Of a stretch of 64,000 bases of DNA, positions 43,191-52,402 are shown in pieces. Each line of letters opens with the position of its first letter. Positions within the stretch are counted from its first letter, which is position 1. The translations under genes were made by a program, and so were the position numbers. Origin of the DNA: DASYXZ01 sp035946625 (lineage in GTDB: Bacteria > Acidobacteriota > Terriglobia > UBA7540); contig DASYZE010000054.1 in the NCBI GenBank assembly GCA_035946625.1, positions 1 through 64,000 on the forward strand, read 5' to 3'. The notes under the pieces were generated by a model. That model saw nothing but the letters and a program-made list of their open reading frames with translations. It ran no database searches and had not been told where the DNA came from.

Positions 43191-43880
43191 TCACATTTTG
43201 CCAAACGATTGTCCGCCCTTGGGTGAATATCGCGTTAGCGCTTTGTCCAGCGGAGCCGCCGCGGCCGGGGGGGACACTTTACCTTGGATCAATATATCTC
43301 TGGCTGTAATCCTGCGCCCGTAGAGTTGCGCGTTGTCGTCATGATCTTGCTTGACCATGGCCCCATCCAGCGATACGCCGGCGAACAACCCGCGCGTTCG
43401 CGAGTAACTGAGAATCTCCGCGTGGAGCTGAACGTCCGTGGCTCCTTCTGCGGAACGGCCCACGGGGCCGGCCGCCACCGACGCTTCCGCGCCCAGCTTC
43501 ACGCTGTCTTGAACCAGCTTTTTCGCGCCATCCGGGTTCATTACGATGAACACAACGTCGGTGGCCTTGCCGCCAATTTGAAATCCAACGCTGCCAGCCC
43601 CCAAGGTAAACATGGATGGAGCGGCCCACGCTCCGTTCCCGCCTTTGCGGCAAACCAATATGCCGCGTCCGTAAGTGCCGCCGAAACCGAAGGCGAATTT
43701 CAATTGAGACGGGACGATGCCGACGCACACCGCCCGATTCAACAATTCGCTCGGGATCCCATTGTCGGGCGTGCCCATGATCTCGTTCACCACGTTGGTG
43801 GCCTTCTCCAATTGCGTTTCCGCCGCGAGGGGCAGAGCGCAAAACGCGAGTAACATCAGAACCAGAGTCAACTTTTTCAT
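43191..43880 (-). CDS. SYLF-domain lipid-binding protein
   Basis: 229 residues. Signal peptide KKLTLVLMLLAFCALPLAA, then a SYLF (Ysc84) domain: AVCVGIVPSQLKFAFGFGGTYGRG, WAAPSMFTLGAGSVGFQIGG, DVVFIVMN, LGAEASVAAGPVGR, YSRTRGLFAGVSLDGA. SYLF domains bind phosphoinositides in eukaryotes; bacterial secreted versions are of unknown role. Common in acidobacteria and bacteroidetes. Convergent with the preceding gene and divergent from the LysM gene. Confidence 0.85.
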   Translation of the reverse strand: MKKLTLVLMLLAFCALPLAAETQLEKATNVVNEIMGTPDNGIPSELLNRAVCVGIVPSQLKFAFGFGGTYGRGILVCRKGGNGAWAAPSMFTLGAGSVGFQIGGKATDVVFIVMNPDGAKKLVQDSVKLGAEASVAAGPVGRSAEGATDVQLHAEILSYSRTRGLFAGVSLDGAMVKQDHDDNAQLYGRRITARDILIQGKVSPPAAAAPLDKALTRYSPKGGQSFGKM

Positions 43881-44196
43881 TCCAACACTCCTTGGTTAGG
43901 TTAATGAGGCCGGGGGCCCACCACCATTCCACTCTGATACTTTATCACGCACCGTTGGCGGCAGGAAGCCCTTCCAGGGCGCCAGGTGATTTCCGGCCCC
44001 CGCAAAAACCTGGCCTTAAAGGGCGAAGCTGGTATTTAAATTGAGCGGCGCGACTGGGAAGTACGATTATAAATTACAGGATACCATTAGAGTATACATC
44101 GCGATGAAAATAATTCTTGCACTGGACAAGCCTATGTGCTACAAATTGAGCCAGTTAGAGTTGCAGATCGCATCGCCGGTGGAGATCCGGAATTTG
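43881..44196. other. Gene-free interval before LysM gene
   Basis: 316 bases between divergent genes. In-frame ATGs at 44104 and 44134 precede the chosen LysM start, so part could be coding. AT-rich stretches near 44060-44100 (TATAAATTACAGG, GAGTATACATC) may hold a promoter, but no -35/-10 pair with good spacing is evident. Confidence 0.3.
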
Positions 44197-45063
44197 ATGC
44201 TCCAAGGAACCAAGCGGCAAATTGATATTTCGTTGGTGTTGTTCGCGGGTATTTTCATACTCGGGGTCGCGCCCAGTCTTGCCCAAAGCGTTGCGGACGT
44301 GGCCCGACAGGAACGCGCGCGCCAGAAAAATATTTCTCATCCCGCCCAGCACGTTTACACCAACGAAGACTTGCAACGATCGCAGATTCTCGTTCCAGAG
44401 GACCGCGCGCGAATCGAGGTGGGCCGCAAAGCCCCCGCATCCCTGACCGAACCTCAACCGGGCACTGTGACGTCAGGTTCATCGCATGCGCAGGAAATTC
44501 CTCTGGGCGATGTGGCGCGCCATTACCGGCAACTGTACCAACTTCAAGAAATTCAGCAAGCGGACAAGAGCGATGTGCTGCCGGGGAAAAAGCCCGCCCT
44601 GGCTTCGCCCACCAGCACGCGCCCCGCCATCATATTTATTCCCAAACCCCGCTGGACGCAACCACGGCACGCCGTTCTGCCCGAATCCGGGGAGAACGTT
44701 ACGCTCCACGGCGCCAGCAGGATTCTGATTAACCAAGGTGACTCTCTCTGGATGTTGGCGGCGCGGTATCTCGGCAGGGGAACTCGATGGCATAAAATCC
44801 TCGCCGCGAATCCGCAACTGAAAAATCCAAATCTGATTCGCGCCGGAGAATGGATTACTCTGCCGCTTGGGGATTCTGCCCCGATCAACGGCAAAATCAG
44901 CGTCCGCAAGGGCGACACGCTCTGGAAACTGGCCCAACTGAATTTCGGCAACGGGCTGGCCTGGAGCTGCATCGCCGAAGCGAATCCACTGGTGGCAAAC
45001 GCCAACCGGATCTACTCCGGTCAGGTTCTCACCCTCCCCGCCCGTTGCGCCTCGACCCGCTAA
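44197..45063 (+). CDS. Exported protein with two LysM domains
   Basis: 288 residues from the ATG at 44197, which places a signal peptide (ISLVLFAGIFILGVAPSLAQ) at the very N-terminus; earlier ATGs would bury it. A variable mid-region (ARQERARQKNISHPAQHVYT) is followed by LysM 1 (INQGDSLWMLAARYLGRGTR) and LysM 2 (VRKGDTLWKLAQLNFGNGLA). Both are peptidoglycan-binding motifs ending in TLPLG/LTLP. A cell-wall-associated periplasmic role is likely. No catalytic domain. Confidence 0.75.
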   Translation: MLQGTKRQIDISLVLFAGIFILGVAPSLAQSVADVARQERARQKNISHPAQHVYTNEDLQRSQILVPEDRARIEVGRKAPASLTEPQPGTVTSGSSHAQEIPLGDVARHYRQLYQLQEIQQADKSDVLPGKKPALASPTSTRPAIIFIPKPRWTQPRHAVLPESGENVTLHGASRILINQGDSLWMLAARYLGRGTRWHKILAANPQLKNPNLIRAGEWITLPLGDSAPINGKISVRKGDTLWKLAQLNFGNGLAWSCIAEANPLVANANRIYSGQVLTLPARCASTR

Positions 45064-45351
45064 CCAGACTTGCCGTCCGATTTCTCGAGCGGGCAGTCTC
45101 ATCCACCCGCTCAGTGGAGGGCATACTTTTCTGCCCCAACAACGCCCAGTCCCGGGCGACAATTTTGCGCTATCATCAACAGGTTGGGAGCTTGAAACGC
45201 AACCGCAGTTGGACGGCGCACTAACTTATCTGAATATCATAATAATGCATAATACTCAATTACTTTCTCAACGAGATAGGACATACGGGGAGCGGCCTCT
45301 TCCCTCGCATTTCAGATTTTCAAACCGCAGGGTGATCCGAGGACGGCTGGA

Positions 45352-46155
45352 ATGGGCAAATTCGCAAAAGTAATTTTGGCCGTCCTTCTGGGGCTTACCT
45401 TGACCCCCGCCTTCGCTTCGGATCCAACCCTGCCCAAAGCGGACGACCTGGTCAAGAAGTTTGTGGCCCGTGCGCGGGAAGAGGATGGCGAGAACATTGA
45501 CGACAAGTTTGGCTTCGTCGAACACCGCTGGCACGATGTGTTGGACAGGAATGGCAACCTCAAGGAACACAGCGACGAAACCTTTCAGCTCGTCCTGCTG
45601 CAGGGCCATCGCTACCCGCGGCTGATTGCCAAAGACGGTAAACCGCTGGTCCCCGACGAGCAGCGCAAGCAGGCTGAGCGCGAAAAGAAATTCTTGGATG
45701 AGCAGCAGAAGAAAGCGGGGGGAAACAATAATAGTGATGATGATGCGTTGAAGTTGGACGAGCAGTTCCTCAACCACTTTAAATTTGAGGTGGTGGGGCG
45801 GGAAGATCTCAACGGGCGCCCCAGCTATGTCGTCACTGTCCTGCCCAGGCCCGGAAATCTTCCCCTGCGCAATAACAGCGAAAAGATTTTCACCCACATG
45901 CAAGGCAAAGTTTGGGTGGACGCGCAGGACTACGCCCTGGTGAAATGCGACCTGCACCTTACCGAACCCACTTCGTTTTACGGCATTCTGGGTTCGGTGC
46001 GCCAGGTTGACCTGTTGCTTCAGCGGCGATGGGTGGCGAATAAAGTTTGGTTGGCGGAGAAACTCGTTTTTCAAATTGATGCGCGCAAGCTGTTTACCCC
46101 AATACGAGTAAGGCAGCACAGTGAATTCAGCGACTTCAAGAAACTGACCCATTAG
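45352..46155 (+). CDS. Secreted protein with LolA/RseB-like beta fold
   Basis: 267 residues. Signal peptide FAKVILAVLLGLTLTPAFA. The mature protein has DDLVKKFVARARE, FQLVLLQGHRYPRLI, a charged Gln/Lys loop (QKKAGGNNNSDDD) and strands GKVWVDAQDYALVKCDLHL ... VRQVDLLLQRRW, a pattern of outer-membrane-lipoprotein-sorting or MucB/RseB-like proteins. No catalytic site. It ends seven bases before the convergent arsC. Function unknown. Confidence 0.6.
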   Translation: MGKFAKVILAVLLGLTLTPAFASDPTLPKADDLVKKFVARAREEDGENIDDKFGFVEHRWHDVLDRNGNLKEHSDETFQLVLLQGHRYPRLIAKDGKPLVPDEQRKQAEREKKFLDEQQKKAGGNNNSDDDALKLDEQFLNHFKFEVVGREDLNGRPSYVVTVLPRPGNLPLRNNSEKIFTHMQGKVWVDAQDYALVKCDLHLTEPTSFYGILGSVRQVDLLLQRRWVANKVWLAEKLVFQIDARKLFTPIRVRQHSEFSDFKKLTH

Positions 46156-46161
46156 GCCAAC

Positions 46162-46572
46162 TTACCCCCGGACAAAATCCCGCAGGCGCGCTCTCAGCCC
46201 GTCGCGAATGTGCCGAAACGCGGCCAGTTTTTCACTTTCCGAGCCGGTCACGGCGGCGGGATCCTCCACGCTCCAGTGAATTCGTTTTGTCCCCACCGGG
46301 AAGACAGGACAACTTTCCCGGGCGTGGTCGCACACAGTGATGACGCAGTCAAATTCCTGTCCAGCAAATTCATCCACCGATTTCGACCGTTGGGGCGAGA
46401 TATCAATACCAATCTCGCGCATGGCGGCGATAGCTTCCGGCCGGACCTGGCTGGGCTTGGTCCCGGCGCTGAAAACCTCGTAGCTTCGGCCCGCGTCGTG
46501 TCGAAGCAAACCTTCCGCCATCTGGCTCCGCGCCGAGTTGCCCGTGCATAAGATTAAGACCCGCACAGCCAA
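46162..46572 (-). CDS. arsC: Arsenate reductase ArsC (LMW-PTP, thioredoxin-coupled)
   Basis: 136 residues starting at TTG 46572, supported by GGAGAGG just upstream and by cysteine numbering close to S. aureus ArsC (C10, C82, C89). P-loop CTGNSARS (C9) and redox cysteines C81 and C88 (VCDHARESCP) are intact. It reduces arsenate to arsenite with electrons from thioredoxin. It is 41 bases downstream of acr3 in the same operon direction. Confidence 0.92.
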   Translation of the reverse strand: MAVRVLILCTGNSARSQMAEGLLRHDAGRSYEVFSAGTKPSQVRPEAIAAMREIGIDISPQRSKSVDEFAGQEFDCVITVCDHARESCPVFPVGTKRIHWSVEDPAAVTGSESEKLAAFRHIRDGLRARLRDFVRG

Positions 46573-46613
46573 TGACCTCTCCGAAATCAGTTCATTCGCG
46601 CTGACCTGCAGAT

Positions 46614-47687
46614 TTACTCAACCAGTTGGAGGCTTGGCGCGCTGCGGACCGTGAAGGAACGCTGAAAACGCAAGGCCACGTTGACCAGCATAATCATCAC
46701 CGGCACTTCGACCAACGGACCGATCACCGCGGCCAAGGCCTCGCCGGAATGAATTCCGAAAACCGAAATGGCCACGGCGATGGCCAGCTCAAAATTGTTG
46801 CTGGCCGCCGTAAAGGATAATGTGGCCGTCTGCCTGTAATCGGCCCCGAGCCTGCGGCCCATCCAGAAAGACACCAGAAACATGGCCACAAAATAAATCA
46901 CCAGCGGCAGGGCAATGCGCGCCACGTCCAGCGGCAGCCGGACTATGGTGCCTCCCTTCAGCGAGAACATGACCACGATCGTGAACAGCAAGGCCGCCAG
47001 AGTCAGCGGGCTGATACGCGGAATGAATTCCCGTTCATACCATTTTTTCCCGCGCGCCCGGATCAGAACGAGGCGGGTGAAGAGCCCCGCGAGAAACGGA
47101 ACGCCAAGATAAATGAAGACGCTGCGGGCAATTTCGCCCATGGAAATATCAACCACCGCGCCCTTCAGCCCCAGCCAACCCGGTATGGTGGTGATAAAAA
47201 TCCAGGCATAGACGGAATAAAACAACACTTGAAAAACGGAGTTGAAGGCGACCAGCCCGGCGGCGTAATCGGTGTCGCCCCGGGCCAATTCGTTCCACAC
47301 CATCACCATGGCGATGCACCGCGCCAGGCCAATCAATATCAGTCCTGCCATGTATTCCGGATAACCGCGCAGAAAAACAATCGCCAGCAGGAACATCAGC
47401 ACCGGCCCTATCACCCAGTTCTGGGCCAGCGAAAGCAGCAGGATTTTGACGTTGCGGAAAACGCGGCCCATCTCTTCATAGCGGACTTTGGCGAGCGGGG
47501 GATACATCATCAGGATCAGCCCGGCGGCGATGGGGATGGAGGTTGTCCCCGCCTGGAAACGGGTAAAGAATTTCACAAACCCCGGCCACAAAGCGCCGGA
47601 AGCCACACCCCCAGTCATCGTCAGAAAAATCCACAGCGTCAGGTAGCGATCGAGGAGCGATAGTTTGCGTGCGATGGGTTCGGTCAT
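46614..47687 (-). CDS. acr3: Arsenite efflux transporter ACR3
   Basis: 357 residues with about ten transmembrane helices. ACR3-family marks are LILIGLARCIAMVMVWNELARGD (the conserved cysteine and WN), QNWVIGPVLMFLLA, and ASNNFELAIAVAISVFG. It exports arsenite, the product of ArsC, across the inner membrane. Start ATG 47687. It lies between arsM and arsC, 131 bases after arsM. Confidence 0.94.
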   Translation of the reverse strand: MTEPIARKLSLLDRYLTLWIFLTMTGGVASGALWPGFVKFFTRFQAGTTSIPIAAGLILMMYPPLAKVRYEEMGRVFRNVKILLLSLAQNWVIGPVLMFLLAIVFLRGYPEYMAGLILIGLARCIAMVMVWNELARGDTDYAAGLVAFNSVFQVLFYSVYAWIFITTIPGWLGLKGAVVDISMGEIARSVFIYLGVPFLAGLFTRLVLIRARGKKWYEREFIPRISPLTLAALLFTIVVMFSLKGGTIVRLPLDVARIALPLVIYFVAMFLVSFWMGRRLGADYRQTATLSFTAASNNFELAIAVAISVFGIHSGEALAAVIGPLVEVPVMIMLVNVALRFQRSFTVRSAPSLQLVE

Positions 47688-47818
47688 ACGAGCTCTCCGG
47701 TTTAACCGGGCTTGCCAACCGTGAAGGAAGGTCGGGCTTCAGTCCCGCCGGGATGGGGTTCTGGAAAATGATTTAGCATTGCCGCTGCATTGATTTTTGT
47801 TTGCGCCATAACCTTCCC

Positions 47819-48682
47819 CTAGTTCGCAGAAGGTCCACAGCAAGTGGGTTCGCAACAAGATACGCCCGGTTTCTTGGCCCGCACGAAGGCGCTCATGAAT
47901 TTTCCATCCACCAAAGGCGCGAGCGCCGCGACCTCAATCCCTTCAGCGGAGAGGAACTCTTTCGCATCCTCGGTCCGATAGATTCGCGTGGGCTCGATAT
48001 CAATGGCCTCAAAGCCGGCGCCGGCCAGCTTGGCGCGATAGTCAGTCTCTTCCAGCGCCCCCGCCACGCAACCCGCCCAAAGTTCCACCTTCCGCTTTAT
48101 CTCCGGCGGCATTTCACCGCGCACCACCACGTCCGAAACCGCAAACCGTCCGCCGGGCTTGAGAACGCGGAAAGCCTCGCGCAACACGCGGTCCTTGTCC
48201 GCCGAGAGGTTAATCACGCAGTTGGAAATGATCACGTCCACCGAATTGTCCGGCAGCGGCACATTTTCGATCTCGCCTTTCAGAAACTCGACGTTTTGTA
48301 CTCCCGCCTTGCGCTGATTCTCGCGGGCCAGCGCCAGCATTTCGTCCGTCATATCCAAGCCGTAGGCTCTGCCCGCCGGCCCCACTCGCCTGGCGGAAAG
48401 CAAAACATCAATGCCGCCGCCCGAGCCGAGGTCGAGCACCGTTTCGCCCGCCTTCAATTGCGCCAGTGCGGTCGGGTTGCCACACCCGAGCGAAGCCAGC
48501 ACCGCCTCGTTGGGAAGCTCGGAGGTTTGCGAGAGGTCATAAAGATTTTGAGTGATGGGATCGGTTTGCGCTATTCCTGTGGGCGTCTTTGTGCCGCAGC
48601 AGGTGGACTTCCCCTGCGTCACACGCAGCGCGGCCTGACTGTATTTCTCTTTCACCATTTCCTTGATCGTTTCGTTGCTCAT
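47819..48682 (-). CDS. arsM: Arsenite S-adenosylmethionine methyltransferase ArsM
   Basis: 287 residues. The SAM motif VLDLGSGGGIDVLLSA and the arsenite-binding cysteines (TCCGTKTP near the N-terminus, SNCVINL and WAGCVAGALEE) are as in ArsM, which methylates As(III) to mono-, di- and trimethyl species. It ends in a cysteine-rich tail, SCCEPTCCGPS. The ATG overlaps the arsR stop by four bases, so translation is coupled. Confidence 0.93.
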   Translation of the reverse strand: MSNETIKEMVKEKYSQAALRVTQGKSTCCGTKTPTGIAQTDPITQNLYDLSQTSELPNEAVLASLGCGNPTALAQLKAGETVLDLGSGGGIDVLLSARRVGPAGRAYGLDMTDEMLALARENQRKAGVQNVEFLKGEIENVPLPDNSVDVIISNCVINLSADKDRVLREAFRVLKPGGRFAVSDVVVRGEMPPEIKRKVELWAGCVAGALEETDYRAKLAGAGFEAIDIEPTRIYRTEDAKEFLSAEGIEVAALAPLVDGKFMSAFVRAKKPGVSCCEPTCCGPSAN

Positions 48683-49059
48683 TTACTTTTCCTCGCTTGA
48701 GTTTTGGAAGTTGTCGCACCGAGGGAAACGAGCTCGCCCGGTTCAACCGCTTTGCTGCGCGTGCAGCACTCCGCATACAGGAAGTCCATCAATTCCTGCA
48801 ACGCCTCCGTGTTCGCGGTGTACCAGAGAAAGGTGCCCTCACGCCGCACTCGAACCAGTCCTTCGTTCTTTAGTTTTTCCAGATGATGCGAGAGTGTGGA
48901 AGCGGGAATCTCCAATTCGTCCTGAATTTCGCCCACCACCAGGCCCTGGGGGTGCGCCGTCAGCAGAAGTTGAACGATGCGCAGGCGCGGCTCCGCCCCC
49001 ATGGCGGCAAACATTTCCGCATAGCGAATGACTTGTTCGGGATTTTTACGTGCTGCCAT
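48679..49059 (-). CDS. arsR: ArsR-family arsenic-responsive repressor
   Basis: 126 residues. A winged helix-turn-helix with AEPRLRIVQLLLT and ASTLSHHLEKLKNEGLVRVRREG is followed by the wing strand WYTA. A vicinal cysteine pair in the C-terminal helix (AECCTRS) could bind As(III), a position differing from the classic ELCVCDL site. The ATG at 49059 has no Shine-Dalgarno and lies six bases after a -10 box, indicating leaderless expression. First gene of arsR-arsM-acr3-arsC. Confidence 0.9.
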   Translation of the reverse strand: MAARKNPEQVIRYAEMFAAMGAEPRLRIVQLLLTAHPQGLVVGEIQDELEIPASTLSHHLEKLKNEGLVRVRREGTFLWYTANTEALQELMDFLYAECCTRSKAVEPGELVSLGATTSKTQARKSK

Positions 49060-49065
49060 ATTTCG

Positions 49066-49093
49066 ATGATACTAGAATTATAGAATATGTCAA
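49066..49093 (-). promoter_or_regulatory. ars operon promoter, leaderless
   Basis: TTGACA (49093-49088), 16 bases, TATCAT (49071-49066), then six bases to the arsR ATG. AT-rich partial repeats between the boxes (ATTCTATAATTCTAGTAT) may be the ArsR operator, which would block polymerase directly. Confidence 0.65.
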
Positions 49094-49278
49094 GGGCTTT
49101 TTCCCAACAGAGATTGTGGGCTTGACGGAGTGAGGGTCGAATTCCTTCGGCATCTCTTTTGGTACTGATATCATCAAACCGCCGTATACTAGCCCGGACG
49201 GACGGCGCGGGAACGATGGCTGGCGGCAGCCGCACCCACGATTTCGACCGGGGATTATTGAGGGAGAGAAAAACACCC

Positions 49279-49812
49279 ATGAAGAAATTTATTCTAGGTT
49301 TGATATTGGGACTCATTTTAGTTCCCGCCGGAGCGGTGTTTTATTTTGTTTCCGGAATGGCGCCTGCGGCCACTGCTGATCCACCCATGCCATTCGAAAA
49401 GCTGATTGCGGGCGCGTCACTCCACGCCCGGATCACCAAGGAAATGCCCACCAGCTCGCCCGTGCAGGCGAATGAGGCGACCTATCTCGCCGGCGCTGAC
49501 GTTTATCGTATGGATTGCGCCATGTGCCACGGGCTCCCGAAGCAGCCCGTACCGGATATAGCCAAAGGCATGTTCCCAAAACCCCCGCAGCTTTTTCAGC
49601 CGCATCATGACGTGGCTGACGATCCCGCGGGAATGACCTTTTGGAAGGTCAAGAACGGCATCCGCTTGACGGGCATGCCCAGCTTTGGCGCCTCACTCTC
49701 CGACCAGCAAATGTGGCAGGTCAGCGAGTTGCTGGCCAACGGCGATAAACTTCCCGCATCCGTGCACCAGGCGCTCGCGCCTCCCCCATCCAGTGCGCCC
49801 GCAACCAAATAA
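49279..49812 (+). CDS. Membrane-anchored or exported monohaem cytochrome c
   Basis: 177 residues from the ATG at 49279. Signal/anchor FILGLILGLILVPAGAVFYF; haem motif CAMCH (DCAMCHGLPKQ); distal methionine probably in RLTGMPSFGASLSD, followed by QMWQVSELLANG. Class I cytochrome c-like. It should carry electrons in the periplasm. The adjacent genes (ars divergent, 3-hydroxybutyrate dehydrogenase downstream) do not identify a partner. Confidence 0.82.
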   Translation: MKKFILGLILGLILVPAGAVFYFVSGMAPAATADPPMPFEKLIAGASLHARITKEMPTSSPVQANEATYLAGADVYRMDCAMCHGLPKQPVPDIAKGMFPKPPQLFQPHHDVADDPAGMTFWKVKNGIRLTGMPSFGASLSDQQMWQVSELLANGDKLPASVHQALAPPPSSAPATK

Positions 49813-49941
49813 ACAGGGTGGGCTGACAGGGCTGCGGTCCGTAAGTCCTGGCGGTCTGCCTTTAGCACCAGCGAAGCGTGAGATAAATTCCGCGGCATTA
49901 ATTCACCAAGTGGATCTGCGCAAACAGCCAGGAGGTACCTT

Positions 49942-50730
49942 ATGAGCGAGAACCTAAAAGGAAAGGTTGCTATAATCACCGGCGCCGCCAGCGGGTTGGG
50001 CCTGGCTTTTTCCGAAGCGCTGGCCGCGCAAGGCGCGAAGGTTGTGCTGGCAGACCTGAATGAATCCGCCGGAAACGGAGCTGCGGATAAAATTGCGGCT
50101 ACGGGAGCCGCCTGTTTCTTTTCCAAGACGGACGTTTCGAAAAGTCAGGAGGCCCGTGCCTTGGTCGAAGCGACAATGGCGAAGTTCGGTCGCCTCGACA
50201 TTCTCATCAACAATGCCGGCATCCAACACCTTGCGCCCATCCATGAATTTGACGAAACTCAGTGGAACCGCATCATCTCCGTCATGCTCACCGGAACTTT
50301 CTTGTGCACCAAATATGCGCTGCCCCCCATGATGGCCCAGAAGCAGGGACGCATTATCAATATCAGCTCCATCCACGGTTTGGTCGCTTCCGAATTCAAA
50401 AGCGCCTACACCGCAGCGAAACACGGCATTGTTGGTTTTACCAAGGTGTTGGCGCTGGAGGGCGGCCCTCACAATATCACCGCCGTGGCGATTTGCCCTT
50501 CCTATGTTCGAACCCCGCTGGTGGAACGACAGATCAGCGAACAAGCCGAGCGTCACCACATTCCGGAAAGCGAAGTCGTACAGAAAATCATGCTCGCCCC
50601 GGCCGCGCTGAAGCGGCTGCTGGAACCGCGCGAGGTCGCCGACCTCGTCGTCTACCTTTGCGCGAGTGACGCCGCGCAGGCCATCACCGGCTCCGCCCTC
50701 ACCATCGATTGCGGCTGGACGGCGCGATGA
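49942..50730 (+). CDS. D-3-hydroxybutyrate dehydrogenase (SDR)
   Basis: 262 residues. SDR motifs TGAASGLGLAF, NNAGIQHLAPIHEFDE, ISSIHGLVASEFKSAYTAAKHG and TPLVERQISEQAE are diagnostic of bacterial 3-hydroxybutyrate dehydrogenase (BdhA type). The enzyme interconverts D-3-hydroxybutyrate and acetoacetate with NAD, in PHB or ketone-body use. AGGAGG lies seven bases before the ATG. No phb genes are adjacent. Convergent with the PLC-type gene, 16 bases between stops. Confidence 0.88.
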   Translation: MSENLKGKVAIITGAASGLGLAFSEALAAQGAKVVLADLNESAGNGAADKIAATGAACFFSKTDVSKSQEARALVEATMAKFGRLDILINNAGIQHLAPIHEFDETQWNRIISVMLTGTFLCTKYALPPMMAQKQGRIINISSIHGLVASEFKSAYTAAKHGIVGFTKVLALEGGPHNITAVAICPSYVRTPLVERQISEQAERHHIPESEVVQKIMLAPAALKRLLEPREVADLVVYLCASDAAQAITGSALTIDCGWTAR

Positions 50731-50746
50731 GGGAAGCCTCGCCGCT

Positions 50747-52402
50747 TCACTGCCCAAGTTCACCCTGACAATCTTCCCTGGTAGTCACTGTCTTGCCGCA
50801 GTTCCTCATGCGGTTTCGCCGCGCAGCGTGTGGCGGAGCCACATCCGCGGGCGGCGCTGGCGGGGACGCCGGGACCGGCGGGGAAATCAAGGTGGTTTGG
50901 GGGTGATCCGGCAGAATGAGAGGAGCCCTCGCCGGCTGGTCGAAATCGAAGTCAAGCCTCAAATCGCCCAGATGCGCGGCTTCCTCGCGCACCATCGGGC
51001 GCGGATCGGGCCGGCCGTCTTGTTTGGGGTCCAGCCGCCGGCCGCCCAGGAAATCGTCCTCGATAAACTTCACGTAGGCATCAAAGCTCAAGTTCTGATG
51101 ATCGATGAAGCCTTTCCGCGCGAAGGGCGAAATCACGACTCCAGGTACGCGCAAGCCATAGCCGTTTTCGTCTACCCGCATGGGAACAACGTGGTCGTAG
51201 AAGCCGCCCCAGTCATCCCAGGCGAGAAAGATGGCGCAGTTTTTCCAGTTTGGCCCCGACATCACCGCATTAATCAACGTGGTCACGAAAGTCTGGCCGC
51301 GGCTTACCAGATCCGGCGGGTGCTCGCTCACGTCACCCGAAGGCACCACCCACGCGACGGCCGGTAAAGTCCCCGCTCGGGCCTGTTTCATAAAGGCTTC
51401 AACGGATTGGATGTTCCCGAGCTCCCCATCATTCTTGACGGTGTCGAAATACGGCAAAGGATTCCAGATTCCAGGCGTCTTGGCGTTCTGCTTGACAGGC
51501 ACACAATCTATCACCTCATCATCCTCGCAATCGGGTTCGGTGCCCTCCAGGACGTAATAGCCCCAACTGACATGGTTCTTGTGCAGCAGATAAGTCAGGT
51601 CCGTCCAGGCATAGATGGGATCAGGCCGTGGCTGCTGGGCGTGCTCGGCGAAGTCGGGAGGCAGCCCGGGGCGATCCAGCGAGTTCTTGCAACTGAACGG
51701 ATCATCGTGCTTGGTGCAGTGAGCTGACCATTCCGAAACCTGAAAGAGATGTTCGGGAAGGCTCCAGGAAGCGTTGGGCTCGAACATCCGGTCCTGCAGG
51801 ACAAATTCCTGCGCATACTTCCAGTAGTTGGGTATGTCTCCTCCGTCGTGGTAGCCCATCACGTCGGGAGTGCCGGCCCTGTTGCAGTTCGGATTGTTCA
51901 CATCTGCGCAGCCAATCCGGCCTAGTTCGGCAAGCTTGATGAACCCATCCATCTTTCCCCCATCCACATCCGCCACCGCGCTGCGGGCCGAGTGCGGACC
52001 TCCGCCGTTCCGGTCGTGGGCGTCGTGATAGGGCCTCACGCATTCTCTATTGGCCGGATCAGGAACGCAGACCGCCGGCTCTCCGTTGCGCATGGGGATT
52101 CCATCGGCGCCGGGAAATGTGCCGAAGTAGCTATCGAACGAGCGGTTTTCCTGCATGATGACGATCACGTGCCGGAGGTGGTGGATAGGGTCTTCGGACT
52201 TCGTTTGTGCCTGGGGCCTGGTGCTCGCGCCCACTGCGTGCAGCGCCCACACGCAACCCGCCACCGCCAATACCGCGCCCGCTGCTGCGTAAAGACCCTG
52301 TCCAGGAGGGATTCTTGTTGTTTTTAACCGACCGCCCCGCACTTTGCTGAATAATTTCAGCCAAGTCGACTTCGAGCGGGAGCTTGAGGAAACGCCTGCC
52401 AT
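50747..52402 (-). CDS. Phospholipase C/acid-phosphatase-type phosphoesterase, exported
   Basis: 551 residues. A membrane-spanning N-terminal segment (LYAAAGAVLAVAGCVWAL) is followed by the phosphoesterase core: IMQENRSFDSYFGTF with the catalytic-site Asn/Asp, MGYHDGGDIPNYW, WSLPEHLF, IFLAWDDWGGFYDHV (metal ligands) and VISPFARKGF. The C-terminus is proline-rich. The family (PF04185) includes bacterial PLC and acid phosphatases; the substrate is probably phospholipid or a phosphomonoester. No Tat twin-arginine is evident. Confidence 0.82.
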   Translation of the reverse strand: MAGVSSSSRSKSTWLKLFSKVRGGRLKTTRIPPGQGLYAAAGAVLAVAGCVWALHAVGASTRPQAQTKSEDPIHHLRHVIVIMQENRSFDSYFGTFPGADGIPMRNGEPAVCVPDPANRECVRPYHDAHDRNGGGPHSARSAVADVDGGKMDGFIKLAELGRIGCADVNNPNCNRAGTPDVMGYHDGGDIPNYWKYAQEFVLQDRMFEPNASWSLPEHLFQVSEWSAHCTKHDDPFSCKNSLDRPGLPPDFAEHAQQPRPDPIYAWTDLTYLLHKNHVSWGYYVLEGTEPDCEDDEVIDCVPVKQNAKTPGIWNPLPYFDTVKNDGELGNIQSVEAFMKQARAGTLPAVAWVVPSGDVSEHPPDLVSRGQTFVTTLINAVMSGPNWKNCAIFLAWDDWGGFYDHVVPMRVDENGYGLRVPGVVISPFARKGFIDHQNLSFDAYVKFIEDDFLGGRRLDPKQDGRPDPRPMVREEAAHLGDLRLDFDFDQPARAPLILPDHPQTTLISPPVPASPPAPPADVAPPHAARRNRMRNCGKTVTTREDCQGELGQ

